Assembly (NCBI GenBank): GCA_050181375.1
Contig: JBFXDF010000174.1
Location: 1 to 8,367 of the forward strand
Reading direction: 5' to 3'
Source of the DNA: DATARH01 sp050181375
GTDB lineage: Bacteria > Pseudomonadota > Alphaproteobacteria > ATCC43930 > CGMCC-115725
DNA: 8,367 bases
In this document: piece after piece, positions 1-5,385 of the stretch
Layout: each line of letters begins with the position of its first letter
How positions within the stretch are numbered: the first letter of the stretch is position 1
The notes under the pieces: model-generated
The model's database searches: none
What the model saw: only the letters and a program-made list of their open reading frames with translations
Told to the model about the DNA's origin: nothing
Position numbers and translations under genes: made by a program

Positions 1-28
1 ATTGCGGATCGATATCGTTGGGGTACAT
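1..28 (-). CDS. Start of an unidentified gene running off the left edge
   Basis: On the minus strand an ATG at 28-26 is preceded by GGAG six bases upstream (within 29-38). The frame stays open to the window edge and reads MYPNDIDPQ. Only nine codons are visible, so no family can be assigned. The good ribosome binding site and the divergent arrangement with the gene at 107 are the only support. If real, the 78 bp at 29-106 would be a shared divergent promoter region; I could not pick out a convincing -35/-10 pair in it. It could also be a chance ATG. Confidence 0.35.
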
Positions 29-106
29 CGGAATCTCCGGAAAGGCTGATGCGAGGCGGCGCAGTCCCGGCGTGTTATCCTGCGGCGCGGCGATCGGAGG
101 ACAGGA

Positions 107-1168
107 ATGCCGGAGGTAAGGGTTTTGGGCGTCGTGCGGACAAGCGCGGCGGATCGGGAGCGGATCGAGGCGGTCGATCCGGCGATCCGGTTCACCGACG
201 CCGGCGGCTGGTTCGACGGCGAGTACCGCGAGACGTGGCCGGAATTCGCGGTCGCCCGCTATGTGCCGCGCAGCAGCGTCGGGCAGGGGACGCGCGAGCA
301 GCGCGACCGGCTCTTGGTCGAGGCCGAGGTGATCCTCGGCGGCTGGCCGTTTCCGCTCGATCTGCGCGCCCGCTCGCCGCGCCTGAAATGGTTTCACCAG
401 CGCCCGGCCGGCGCGAGCAATCTGCTGCTCGGCGATCTGTGGGACAGCGAAGTGACCGTGACGACCTCGCGCGGCGCCGGCAACACGCTGGCGATGGCCG
501 AATACGCGGTCGCCGGCATCCTTCATTTCGCGAAGAGCCTCGATCGCGCCATCATCGATCGCGAGGCCGGCGTCTTCGACCCTCGCGCCTATCGCCCCCT
601 GTTGTTGCAGGGGAAAACCGCCTGCATCGTCGGGGCCGGCGGTATCGGGGTCGAGGTCGGGCGGCTGTGCGCCGCGCTCGGCATGCGCGTCATCGGGACC
701 AAGCGTAGCCCGCCCGCGCCGGACGAGGCATTGCCGCAAGGGTTCGCCCGGCTCGGCGGCGCCGGCGATCTCGACGAATTGCTGCCGGACAGCGACTTTG
801 TCGTGATCTGCTGCCAGTGGACGCCGGAGACGACGCATCTGTTCGACCGCGAGCGTTTTGCCCTGATGAAGCCGGGCGCGGTGCTGGTCAATGTCGCGCG
901 CGGCGAGATCGTCGACGACGCGGCGCTGATCGAGGCGCTGGAGGCCGGGCGGCTGCGCGGGGTGGTGCTCGATGTCTATGAAGGCGAATTCGAGCGCCCG
1001 CCGCCAACGCGGCTGTGGCGCGACGCACGGGTGCTGATCACCCCGCATGTCTCGGGCGCCAGCGACTACGAGCTGCATCGCGCGATCGATCTGTTCTGCG
1101 ACAATCTGCGCGCCTATCTCGAGGGCCGCCCGTTGCGCAACGTTATCGACTGGGAGCGGGGGTACTGA
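107..1168 (+). CDS. D-isomer-specific 2-hydroxyacid dehydrogenase (NAD-binding)
   Basis: The 353-residue protein belongs to the family of soluble cytoplasmic oxidoreductases that interconvert 2-oxo acids and D-2-hydroxy acids with NAD(P)H. The Rossmann nucleotide motif GAGGIG is at residues 176-181 (after QGKTACIV). The expected catalytic triad is present: Arg265 in NVARGE, Glu294 in DVYEGE, and His314 in TPHVSG. The N-terminal part (about 1-120) and the last 30 residues form the split substrate-binding domain. Length is slightly above the usual 310-335 because of a longer N-terminal half. The start is set by GGAGG at 96-100, six bases before the ATG. The gene ends 10 bp from the convergent citrate-synthase-like gene. 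The substrate cannot be read from sequence; hydroxypyruvate/glyoxylate, phosphoglycerate or branched 2-oxo acids are all possible. Family assignment is secure; the exact reaction is not. Confidence 0.93.
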   Translation: MPEVRVLGVVRTSAADRERIEAVDPAIRFTDAGGWFDGEYRETWPEFAVARYVPRSSVGQGTREQRDRLLVEAEVILGGWPFPLDLRARSPRLKWFHQRPAGASNLLLGDLWDSEVTVTTSRGAGNTLAMAEYAVAGILHFAKSLDRAIIDREAGVFDPRAYRPLLLQGKTACIVGAGGIGVEVGRLCAALGMRVIGTKRSPPAPDEALPQGFARLGGAGDLDELLPDSDFVVICCQWTPETTHLFDRERFALMKPGAVLVNVARGEIVDDAALIEALEAGRLRGVVLDVYEGEFERPPPTRLWRDARVLITPHVSGASDYELHRAIDLFCDNLRAYLEGRPLRNVIDWERGY

Positions 1169-1178
1169 GGACGCGACG

Positions 1179-2303
1179 TCAAGCCTCGGCCGGAGCCATT
1201 TCCGGGACCGGGCCGATATAGGCCGAGGAGGGGCGGATCAGCCGACGGGCCTGGCGCTGCTCCATCGCGTGCGCCAGCCACCCGGCGCCGCGCCCGATCG
1301 CGAAAACCGGCGTGAACGCGTCGCGCGGGAAACCGACCGCGTCGAGCAGCAGGGCGGCGTTGATCTCGATGTTCGGCTGCAATGGCGGCCGGCCCGGCTT
1401 CAGTTTCGCGAAGGCGGCGCCGACCGCGCGTTCGACCTCGGCGGCGAAAGCGAGCCGGCCGATGCCGGGGCCGAGCGTCTCGCCCATCTTTTCGAGCGCG
1501 GTGCGCAGCAGCGCGGCGCGCGGATCGCCGAGGCGAAAGACGCGATGGCCAAACCCCATCAGCCGTTCGCCTGCCGCGAGCTTGCGCTCGGCCCATCCAC
1601 TCGCGTCGCCGCTGGCCTCGGCCTCGTCGAGCATGTCGAGGGTCGGGCCGGGCGCGCCGCCGTGCAGCGGGCCGGTAAAGGCGCAATAGGCGCCGAGCGC
1701 GGCGGAGACGAGCGAGGCGCCGCTCGACGCGACCACCCGCGCGGTGAAGGCCGAGGTGTTGAGGCCGTTGTCGATGACGCTGGCAAAATACGTGTCGAGC
1801 GCCTCGGCCATGACCGGCGCGACCGGATGGCCATGCGCCATGCGCAGCAGATCGTCGGCGGTGCCGCGTCCCGCGTCGGGCGGCAGCGGCGTCGCGCCGC
1901 GGTGGTCGCGCAGCAATGCCGCGATCGCGACCGGCAGCGTCGCAAGAATCTCCGCCGGGTCGCTGTCCTCCGGCAGGCTCGCCAGAGCGATCCGGACGCC
2001 TTCGATGAATGGCCGCCCGCGCGCCCGCGTCAGCCACTCGCCGACCCGGTCGAAAGCCTGCTCGCGCCCGGCGGCAAGGCGGGTACGCATCGTGTCGCGG
2101 TCGAGCCCGTCGCCGGCAAATCCCTCCCACAGCAGCCCGACCGCGCCGTCATAGCCGAAGCGCGCGACGAGATCGGGCAAGGTGTAGCCGCGCACCCAAA
2201 GGATGCCGCGCGCCCCGTCGCTGTGGCTCAGCACCGTCTCGGCGGCGACGAGACCGGCGAGACCGCTGTCGAGCGGCTTGCGCCCCGTGCCTGCCGGGTT
2301 CAT
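1179..2303 (-). CDS. Citrate-synthase-family protein with an altered substrate-binding site
   Basis: The 374-residue protein matches short (type I) citrate/2-methylcitrate synthases, cytoplasmic enzymes that condense an acyl-CoA with a 2-oxo acid. Family landmarks appear in order: the N-terminal GLAGLVAAET...RGYTLPDL block (about 15-45), GPLHGGA with catalytic His214, GFGHRVF...DPR with His253, an acidic residue Glu313 in PNIEIN at the place of E. coli Asp362, Arg338 in FAIGRGAGW, and Arg357 in RLIRP. The oddity is in VIDNGLNTSAFTAR: the family normally has DHG or DHE there (E. coli His229), and here it is Asn179. Glu for Asp is common in short-form relatives, but Asn for His is not expected. 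The start ATG overlaps the stop of the upstream DapA-like gene (ATGA, 2303-2300) and has no clear Shine-Dalgarno, suggesting translational coupling. It is unlikely to be the cell's main citrate synthase and may use a different 2-oxo acid or act as a lyase. Confidence 0.88.
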   Translation of the reverse strand: MNPAGTGRKPLDSGLAGLVAAETVLSHSDGARGILWVRGYTLPDLVARFGYDGAVGLLWEGFAGDGLDRDTMRTRLAAGREQAFDRVGEWLTRARGRPFIEGVRIALASLPEDSDPAEILATLPVAIAALLRDHRGATPLPPDAGRGTADDLLRMAHGHPVAPVMAEALDTYFASVIDNGLNTSAFTARVVASSGASLVSAALGAYCAFTGPLHGGAPGPTLDMLDEAEASGDASGWAERKLAAGERLMGFGHRVFRLGDPRAALLRTALEKMGETLGPGIGRLAFAAEVERAVGAAFAKLKPGRPPLQPNIEINAALLLDAVGFPRDAFTPVFAIGRGAGWLAHAMEQRQARRLIRPSSAYIGPVPEMAPAEA

Positions 2304-3274
2304 TCGGCGGCGAGCGGCGCAGCGGCGGCGCCGGGGTCGCGATCGATCCCGGATTCCGTGATCGCTTGCCTCAGGCGCTGGATCTCGTGCGGCGGCAATT
2401 TGACGAGAGGCGGGCGCACGACCGCCGGCGGCATGCGTCCAAGCATCGCCAGCACCTCCTTCATCCGGTTGTGCATGTCGAGAAACGGCGGCGCGTAGAA
2501 TGCCTGGGCCAGCGGGTAGATGCGGTCGTTGATCGCGCGGGCGCGGGCGAGGTCGTCGGCGCGCACCGCCTCGAACAGCGCCACCTGCCATTCCGCGATC
2601 ACGCTGCCGGCGCCCGACAGAAGACCGTTGCAGCCGAGGACCAGCGAACTCATCAGCCAGGCGCTGTGCGTCGTCAGCACCGTTACCGGCCGCGGCAACG
2701 ATTGCAGCGCCCGGATGTTGCGCTCGTGCAGCGCCGGATCGCCGGACCAGTCCTTGATCGCACGGATCGTCGGCACCGAATCGGCGAGGCGCAGCAGGGT
2801 CTCGTGCGGGTAGCCGAGGCCGCCCGCCAGCGTGTAGTTGAAGCAGATCAGCGGCAGGTCGGTGGCGGCCGCGATCGTCGCGAAATGCACCAGCGCCATG
2901 TCCGGCCGCAACTGCCCGCCCATACTCATGCTTTGCGGCGGGAACACCAGCAGCGCCGAGGCGCCTTCGGCCTCGGCCGCGCGGGCGAGGCGGGCGGCTT
3001 CGAGACTGCCGTCGGCGTAAACCCCGGCGACGACCGGCAACCGGTCACCGATTTCCGTCATCGTGATGCGCAGCACCTCGCGCTGCTCGTCGGCGGTACA
3101 GGCGTGGACCTCGGAGGAATGGCCGTTGACCGTGACCGCGCCAATCCCGCGCACCGCGGCAACCTCGCGCAGATGGGCGCGATAGGCCCGCTCGTCGATC
3201 GAGAAATCGGCGCGGAACGGCAGCAGCACCGCCGGTATCACGCCGCCTGGCGTCCAGTCGCTAAACCTGCCCAT
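2300..3274 (-). CDS. DapA/N-acetylneuraminate-lyase superfamily protein, probably not a true DHDPS
   Basis: The 324-residue protein has the TIM-barrel layout of the dihydrodipicolinate synthase/aldolase superfamily, class I aldolases that bind a 2-oxo acid as a Schiff base. Visible landmarks are GGVIPAVLLPF at 10-20, the second-strand loop NGHSSE at 50-55, CFNYTLAGG at 144-152, and RAIKDWSGD at 171-179 with the Schiff-base Lys174. Compared with E. coli DapA, the Thr44-Thr45 pair (GTTGE) is replaced by His-Ser (GHSSE), Tyr133 (YN) by Phe145 (FN), and Arg138 falls in TLAGG with no Arg. Only the lysine is retained, so lysine biosynthesis is unlikely. Length exceeds the usual 290-300 because of a C-terminal tail ending in an Ala-rich stretch. 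The ATG at 3274 was chosen because the fold begins immediately after it, with GGGG about nine bases upstream; the frame is open further upstream without family similarity. It is translationally coupled to the citrate-synthase-like gene. Confidence 0.87.
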   Translation of the reverse strand: MGRFSDWTPGGVIPAVLLPFRADFSIDERAYRAHLREVAAVRGIGAVTVNGHSSEVHACTADEQREVLRITMTEIGDRLPVVAGVYADGSLEAARLARAAEAEGASALLVFPPQSMSMGGQLRPDMALVHFATIAAATDLPLICFNYTLAGGLGYPHETLLRLADSVPTIRAIKDWSGDPALHERNIRALQSLPRPVTVLTTHSAWLMSSLVLGCNGLLSGAGSVIAEWQVALFEAVRADDLARARAINDRIYPLAQAFYAPPFLDMHNRMKEVLAMLGRMPPAVVRPPLVKLPPHEIQRLRQAITESGIDRDPGAAAAPLAAE

Positions 3275-3320
3275 TTTCGGCAACCCCGTTCTGCCCCGAG
3301 CGAATGCGCGCAGGATAGCA

Positions 3321-3369
3321 CGGGCTTCGGCCCGGCCTCGCTGTTTCCGCCGGAGCAAGAAAGCGAGGC
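3321..3369 (-). terminator. Tandem inverted repeats after the EF-hand gene (weak terminator or RNA-stability element)
   Basis: Two hairpins lie between the EF-hand stop (3391) and the DapA-like start (3274). The first one transcribed pairs 3362-3369 with 3335-3342 (8 bp, GCCTCGCT/AGCGAGGC), and TTTC/GAAA can extend it inward. The second pairs 3330-3334 with 3321-3325 (CGGGC/GCCCG) around a 4-base loop. No T-tract follows on the minus strand, so this is not a canonical intrinsic terminator. It could stabilise the EF-hand mRNA 3' end, attenuate transcription into the two downstream enzyme genes, or separate two units. Confidence 0.45.
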
Positions 3370-3390
3370 GGCGTAGGCCGGAAGGCGAGC

Positions 3391-3894
3391 CTATTTGGAT
3401 CCGGCGGAGGCGGCAGGAGGCGGAGCCGCGTCCTTTTTCGCATCCGGCGGCGCTGCGCTCGCCGGCTGGCGCGTCCCGCCCTTGCCCGCGCCGCCGTAAA
3501 AGGCCCGCTGCCGCTCGCGCCACGCGGTGCGTTCGGCGGCGTCGAGGACGCCGTCGTGATTGGCGTCGATCTGCTCGAACCGCTCGCGGAAACGCTTGTC
3601 GCGTTCGGCCTCCGGCATATCGGCCAGCCACTTGTAATAGGCGCGGGTTTCCTCGAGCCGGGCCTTCCGCACTGGCGACAAGTCGGCGGCGGCAAGCTGC
3701 ATGTCGATTTCGCTGCGGCGCCGCTCCATCGCCGCCAGACGCCATGCCCGATACTGCTCGAACGTGATTGGAGCAGTCCCGCTCGGCGCCCCGCCTGCCT
3801 TCGATTCGCTGGCCGGCTCGGCTGGCGCGGCGTAAACCGGAACAGCCAGCGCGATGACGACGAGGGCGCAACCGGCGAAAGCCATCGCCCGCAT
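3391..3894 (-). CDS. Small secreted EF-hand domain protein
   Basis: The 167-residue protein begins with a Sec signal peptide: MRAMAF, a hydrophobic core to about residue 20, and a likely cut after VYA at 22 or the next Ala. The mature part carries one textbook calcium loop, DANHDGVLDAAE at 110-121, with Asp1, Asn3, Asp5, Gly6, hydrophobic 8, Asp9 and Glu12 all correct. An upstream segment, ITFEQYRAWRL (43-53), resembles the exiting helix of a first, degenerate EF-hand, as in paired periplasmic EF-hand proteins. The middle is rich in Arg and Glu and probably helical; the tail after about 135 is Gly/Ala/Pro/Lys-rich and probably disordered. The start at 3894 is supported by GGAGA eight bases upstream and by the signal peptide beginning there; the frame continues to 3951 but gains nothing. 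A recognisable promoter precedes it. Calcium binding in the periplasm is likely; the biological role is unknown. Confidence 0.8.
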   Translation of the reverse strand: MRAMAFAGCALVVIALAVPVYAAPAEPASESKAGGAPSGTAPITFEQYRAWRLAAMERRRSEIDMQLAAADLSPVRKARLEETRAYYKWLADMPEAERDKRFRERFEQIDANHDGVLDAAERTAWRERQRAFYGGAGKGGTRQPASAAPPDAKKDAAPPPAASAGSK

Positions 3895-3935
3895 GGCGCA
3901 TTTCTCCCGAAATCGTACAAAGTTCAAGTTAAAAT

Positions 3936-3964
3936 AGAATAGAACAACCAATTCCTCCCGTCAA
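3936..3964 (-). promoter_or_regulatory. Sigma-70-like promoter for the EF-hand gene
   Basis: On the minus strand TTGACG (3964-3959) is followed by a 17-base spacer and TATTCT (3941-3936). This gives 5 of 6 and 4 of 6 matches to the -35 and -10 consensus at ideal spacing. The AT-rich patch 3911-3950 stands out from its GC-rich surroundings. Transcription would begin about 3928-3930, roughly 35 bases before the EF-hand start codon. Confidence 0.6.
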
Positions 3965-3973
3965 CGGTTGTTC
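3942..3973. repeat. 8-bp perfect inverted repeat around the promoter -35 and spacer (candidate operator)
   Basis: GAACAACC at 3942-3949 and its exact reverse complement GGTTGTTC at 3966-3973 are separated by 16 bases. One arm abuts the -10 hexamer within the spacer and the other lies just upstream of the -35. Centre-to-centre distance is 24 bp, somewhat over two helical turns. The placement suits a dimeric repressor or activator, though no regulator gene is adjacent. Confidence 0.45.
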
Positions 3974-4068
3974 GCGCTTTGGTCTTTCGTCACGGGCGGC
4001 AACGCACGGCCGCTGCATCGGTTGCGACGCCGGGACGCCACCGGCCGGATTTTCCCTGTTCCGGCGAA

Positions 4069-4103
4069 GGTTTGCTGCATCTGCAGGAAATCTGCAGCAA
4101 ACC
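4069..4103. repeat. 11-bp perfect inverted repeat containing a PhaR-like CTGC-N4-GCAG site
   Basis: GGTTTGCTGCA at 4069-4079 is matched exactly by its reverse complement TGCAGCAAACC at 4093-4103, with a 13-base loop. A 7-bp direct repeat, TCTGCAG (4080-4086 and 4091-4097), overlaps it. The left part reads CTGC-ATCT-GCAG (4075-4086), which fits the CTGC-N3/4-GCAG pattern reported for the polyhydroxyalkanoate regulator PhaR in alphaproteobacteria. A second TGCAGCAAA occurs at 4157-4165. It could be an operator, or an RNA hairpin if transcribed. No PHA gene is visible in the window, so the PhaR link is inference. Confidence 0.5.
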
Positions 4104-4120
4104 GGCGCCCGAATTCCTTG

Positions 4121-4141
4121 CGCCGCGCGGGTTTCGCGGCG
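4121..4141. repeat. 7-bp perfect GC hairpin
   Basis: CGCCGCG at 4121-4127 pairs with CGCGGCG at 4135-4141 around a 7-base loop. It lies between the two TGCAGCAAA-containing repeats. There is no immediate T-tract, but ATTTT follows about 12 bases later on the plus strand. It might end a small transcript or be coincidental in this base composition. Confidence 0.35.
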
Positions 4142-4153
4142 TTAGCCGGCGCA

Positions 4154-4166
4154 TTTTGCAGCAAAA
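4154..4166. repeat. Palindrome TTTTGC-A-GCAAAA
   Basis: A 13-base palindrome with a single central base. It contains TGCAGCAAA (4157-4165), the same nine-mer as the right arm at 4093-4101. A related CAGCAAAC follows at 4171-4178. The symmetry and repetition suggest binding sites for one regulator. Confidence 0.4.
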
Positions 4167-4459
4167 AGAACAGCAAACTCCCCCTATCGCTCCGGCTCCC
4201 GCATCCGTGGACTTGTACTCCCGCAATGTGGCGAATTTCGCGTCGCCCTGCGGCGGATGCGTCGGTGTCGCGCTGGCCGAAACGCCGGAACGGCCGCTCC
4301 TGACAGCTATTTGTTCACTGTCTCGCGTCATTATGGATTCGCCATGGCGGAGAATGTTCGGACAGGAGCGCGCCTCGACCCGCATCATGACGGCAGTACG
4401 CGGTGCGCGCCGCTTGCGGGCGCCGCCGCCGCGGTGGCACAACCGCGGAGGGGGTGCGG

Positions 4460-5164
4460 ATGCCGGATTTCGCGATCGAGCGGCGCTGCGACGGGATCGT
4501 CTGCGGCATCGACGAGGCCGGGCGGGGGCCGCTGGCCGGTCCAGTCGTCGCGGCCGCGGTCGCCATCGACCGGCGGCGGTTTCGCGGCGAATTGCGCCAC
4601 GTGCTCGACGACTCGAAGGCGCTGCCGCGAGAGCTGCGCGAGCGCTGTTATGACGGTCTGCGCGCCGCGGTTCGCGCCGGGATCGTCGGGATCGGCATCG
4701 GCGCCGCGAGCGTCGCCGAGATCGACCGCATCAACATCCTGCGCGCCAACCTGCTCGCGATGTCGCGGGCTGCGATGGCGCTCGCGGCGCGGACGGGTGT
4801 CGTGCCGGATTTGGCGCTGGTCGACGGCAACATCGCACCCAACCTGCGCTGCGCGGTGCGCACCATCGTGAAGGGCGATTCGCTGAGCCTGTCGATCGCG
4901 GCGGCCTCGGTCGTCGCGAAAGTGACGCGCGACAGGATCATGCGCGCGCTGGCATCGCGGCACCCAGGCTATGGCTGGGAGACCAATGTCGGGTACGCGA
5001 CAACGGAGCATTGCGACGCCATTCGCCGGCTGGGCGTGACCCCGCATCATCGCCGGTCATTCGCGCCGATTCGCATTGCGCTGTCGCCGCCCGGCGATCT
5101 GCTGGCACTGCTCGGAGGCGACGAACCCCCGCCGTTGGAAGGCGAGGCCCCTCGGCTCGGCTGA
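4460..5164 (+). CDS. rnhB: Ribonuclease HII
   Basis: The 234-residue cytoplasmic endonuclease cuts the RNA strand of RNA-DNA hybrids and starts removal of ribonucleotides misincorporated in DNA. The signature GIDEAGRGPLAGPV at 16-29 supplies catalytic Asp18 and Glu19. Further motifs are LDDSKALP (49-56), LVDGN with Asp122, and KGDSLSLSIAAASVVAKVTRD (138-158) with Asp140. These four acids match Asp16, Glu17, Asp108 and Asp126 of the E. coli enzyme. A conserved YGWETNVGYATTEH block (171-184) and the HHRRSF segment (196-201) follow. The last 25 or so residues are a Pro/Glu-rich tail, making it longer than the 198-residue E. coli protein. The ATG at 4460 is preceded by GGAGGGGG (4447-4454) at five bases; an earlier in-frame start at 4403 would add unsupported sequence. 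It is probably a single-gene unit, with a strong hairpin about 90 bp after its stop. Confidence 0.96.
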   Translation: MPDFAIERRCDGIVCGIDEAGRGPLAGPVVAAAVAIDRRRFRGELRHVLDDSKALPRELRERCYDGLRAAVRAGIVGIGIGAASVAEIDRINILRANLLAMSRAAMALAARTGVVPDLALVDGNIAPNLRCAVRTIVKGDSLSLSIAAASVVAKVTRDRIMRALASRHPGYGWETNVGYATTEHCDAIRRLGVTPHHRRSFAPIRIALSPPGDLLALLGGDEPPPLEGEAPRLG

Positions 5165-5254
5165 GCCAGTGCGGCCGGCGCGGCGTGCCGATCGGTGCCC
5201 CATCGCCCCGCGACCAAACGTCGTAGGGGAAAGAACGCGGTTGACGTGCAAATT

Positions 5255-5290
5255 GCCGGGCTTCCGGTCATTTCAACCGGGAAGGCCGGC
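5255..5290 (+). terminator. Long imperfect hairpin after rnhB (terminator-like, no T-tract)
   Basis: Thirteen base pairs form between 5255-5268 and 5276-5290 with one G-G mismatch (5260/5285), one bulged G (5279) and a 7-base loop. The stem is GC-rich and should be stable. No T-run follows, so it may be a hairpin-only terminator, an rnhB 3'-end stabiliser or leader structure for the lipoprotein gene. The rest of 5165-5385 shows no gene. A TTGACG at 5241-5246 has no acceptable -10 at proper spacing. Confidence 0.45.
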
Positions 5291-5385
5291 TCGGCGCCGA
5301 TCGCCGCGTCGGCCTGGCTCTTCGGGGCCATCCGAGACGGCGCGGGACGGCGCGCCGCGGGACGCGAACATTGGGGAAGCGGGGG

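Larger units (their letters stand above)
3965..4459. other. Long non-coding interval between the EF-hand promoter and rnhB
   Basis: About 500 bp without a convincing protein gene. Frames open through it start at non-ATG codons or overlap rnhB and have no recognisable features. The left half carries four inverted repeats in a row (4044-4065, 4069-4103, 4121-4141, 4154-4166), three of them annotated separately. The right half (about 4180-4459) looks unremarkable. A plus-strand promoter for rnhB should lie here, but I found only weak candidates around 4300-4335. The interval could be a regulatory region, a small RNA gene, or the remnant of a lost gene. Confidence 0.5.

Noticed and set aside
1047..2498. 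483-codon plus-strand open frame opposite the citrate-synthase-like gene
   Set aside because: Arg/Ala/Gly/Asp-rich low-complexity translation with no family features. It lies antisense to a well-supported gene and is a GC-rich shadow frame.
2304..2591. Upstream extension of the citrate-synthase-like frame
   Set aside because: It would overlap the DapA-like coding sequence and gives Arg/Ala-rich sequence; the family N-terminus begins just after the ATG at 2303.
2009..3376. 455-codon plus-strand open frame opposite the DapA-like gene
   Set aside because: Arg/His/Gln-rich translation typical of the reverse strand of a GC-rich gene, with no recognisable domain.
3275..3901. Upstream extension of the DapA-like reading frame to 3901
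   Set aside because: The added residues overlap the EF-hand gene in another frame and show no similarity to the superfamily; the fold starts at the ATG at 3274.
3968..4303. Possible 111-residue protein in the non-coding interval
   Set aside because: It starts at TTG without a ribosome binding site, has an Arg-rich random-looking composition and runs across the inverted repeats.
4300..4337. rnhB promoter around CTGACA (4300-4305), TTGTTC (4311-4316) and CATTAT/TATGGA
   Set aside because: Spacings between candidate hexamers are 23, 12 or 15 bases, none close to 17, and the -10 matches are poor.
4344..4871. ATG at 4344 opening a frame into rnhB
   Set aside because: Most of it overlaps rnhB in a different frame, and the translation is Ser/Arg/Ala-rich with no domain.
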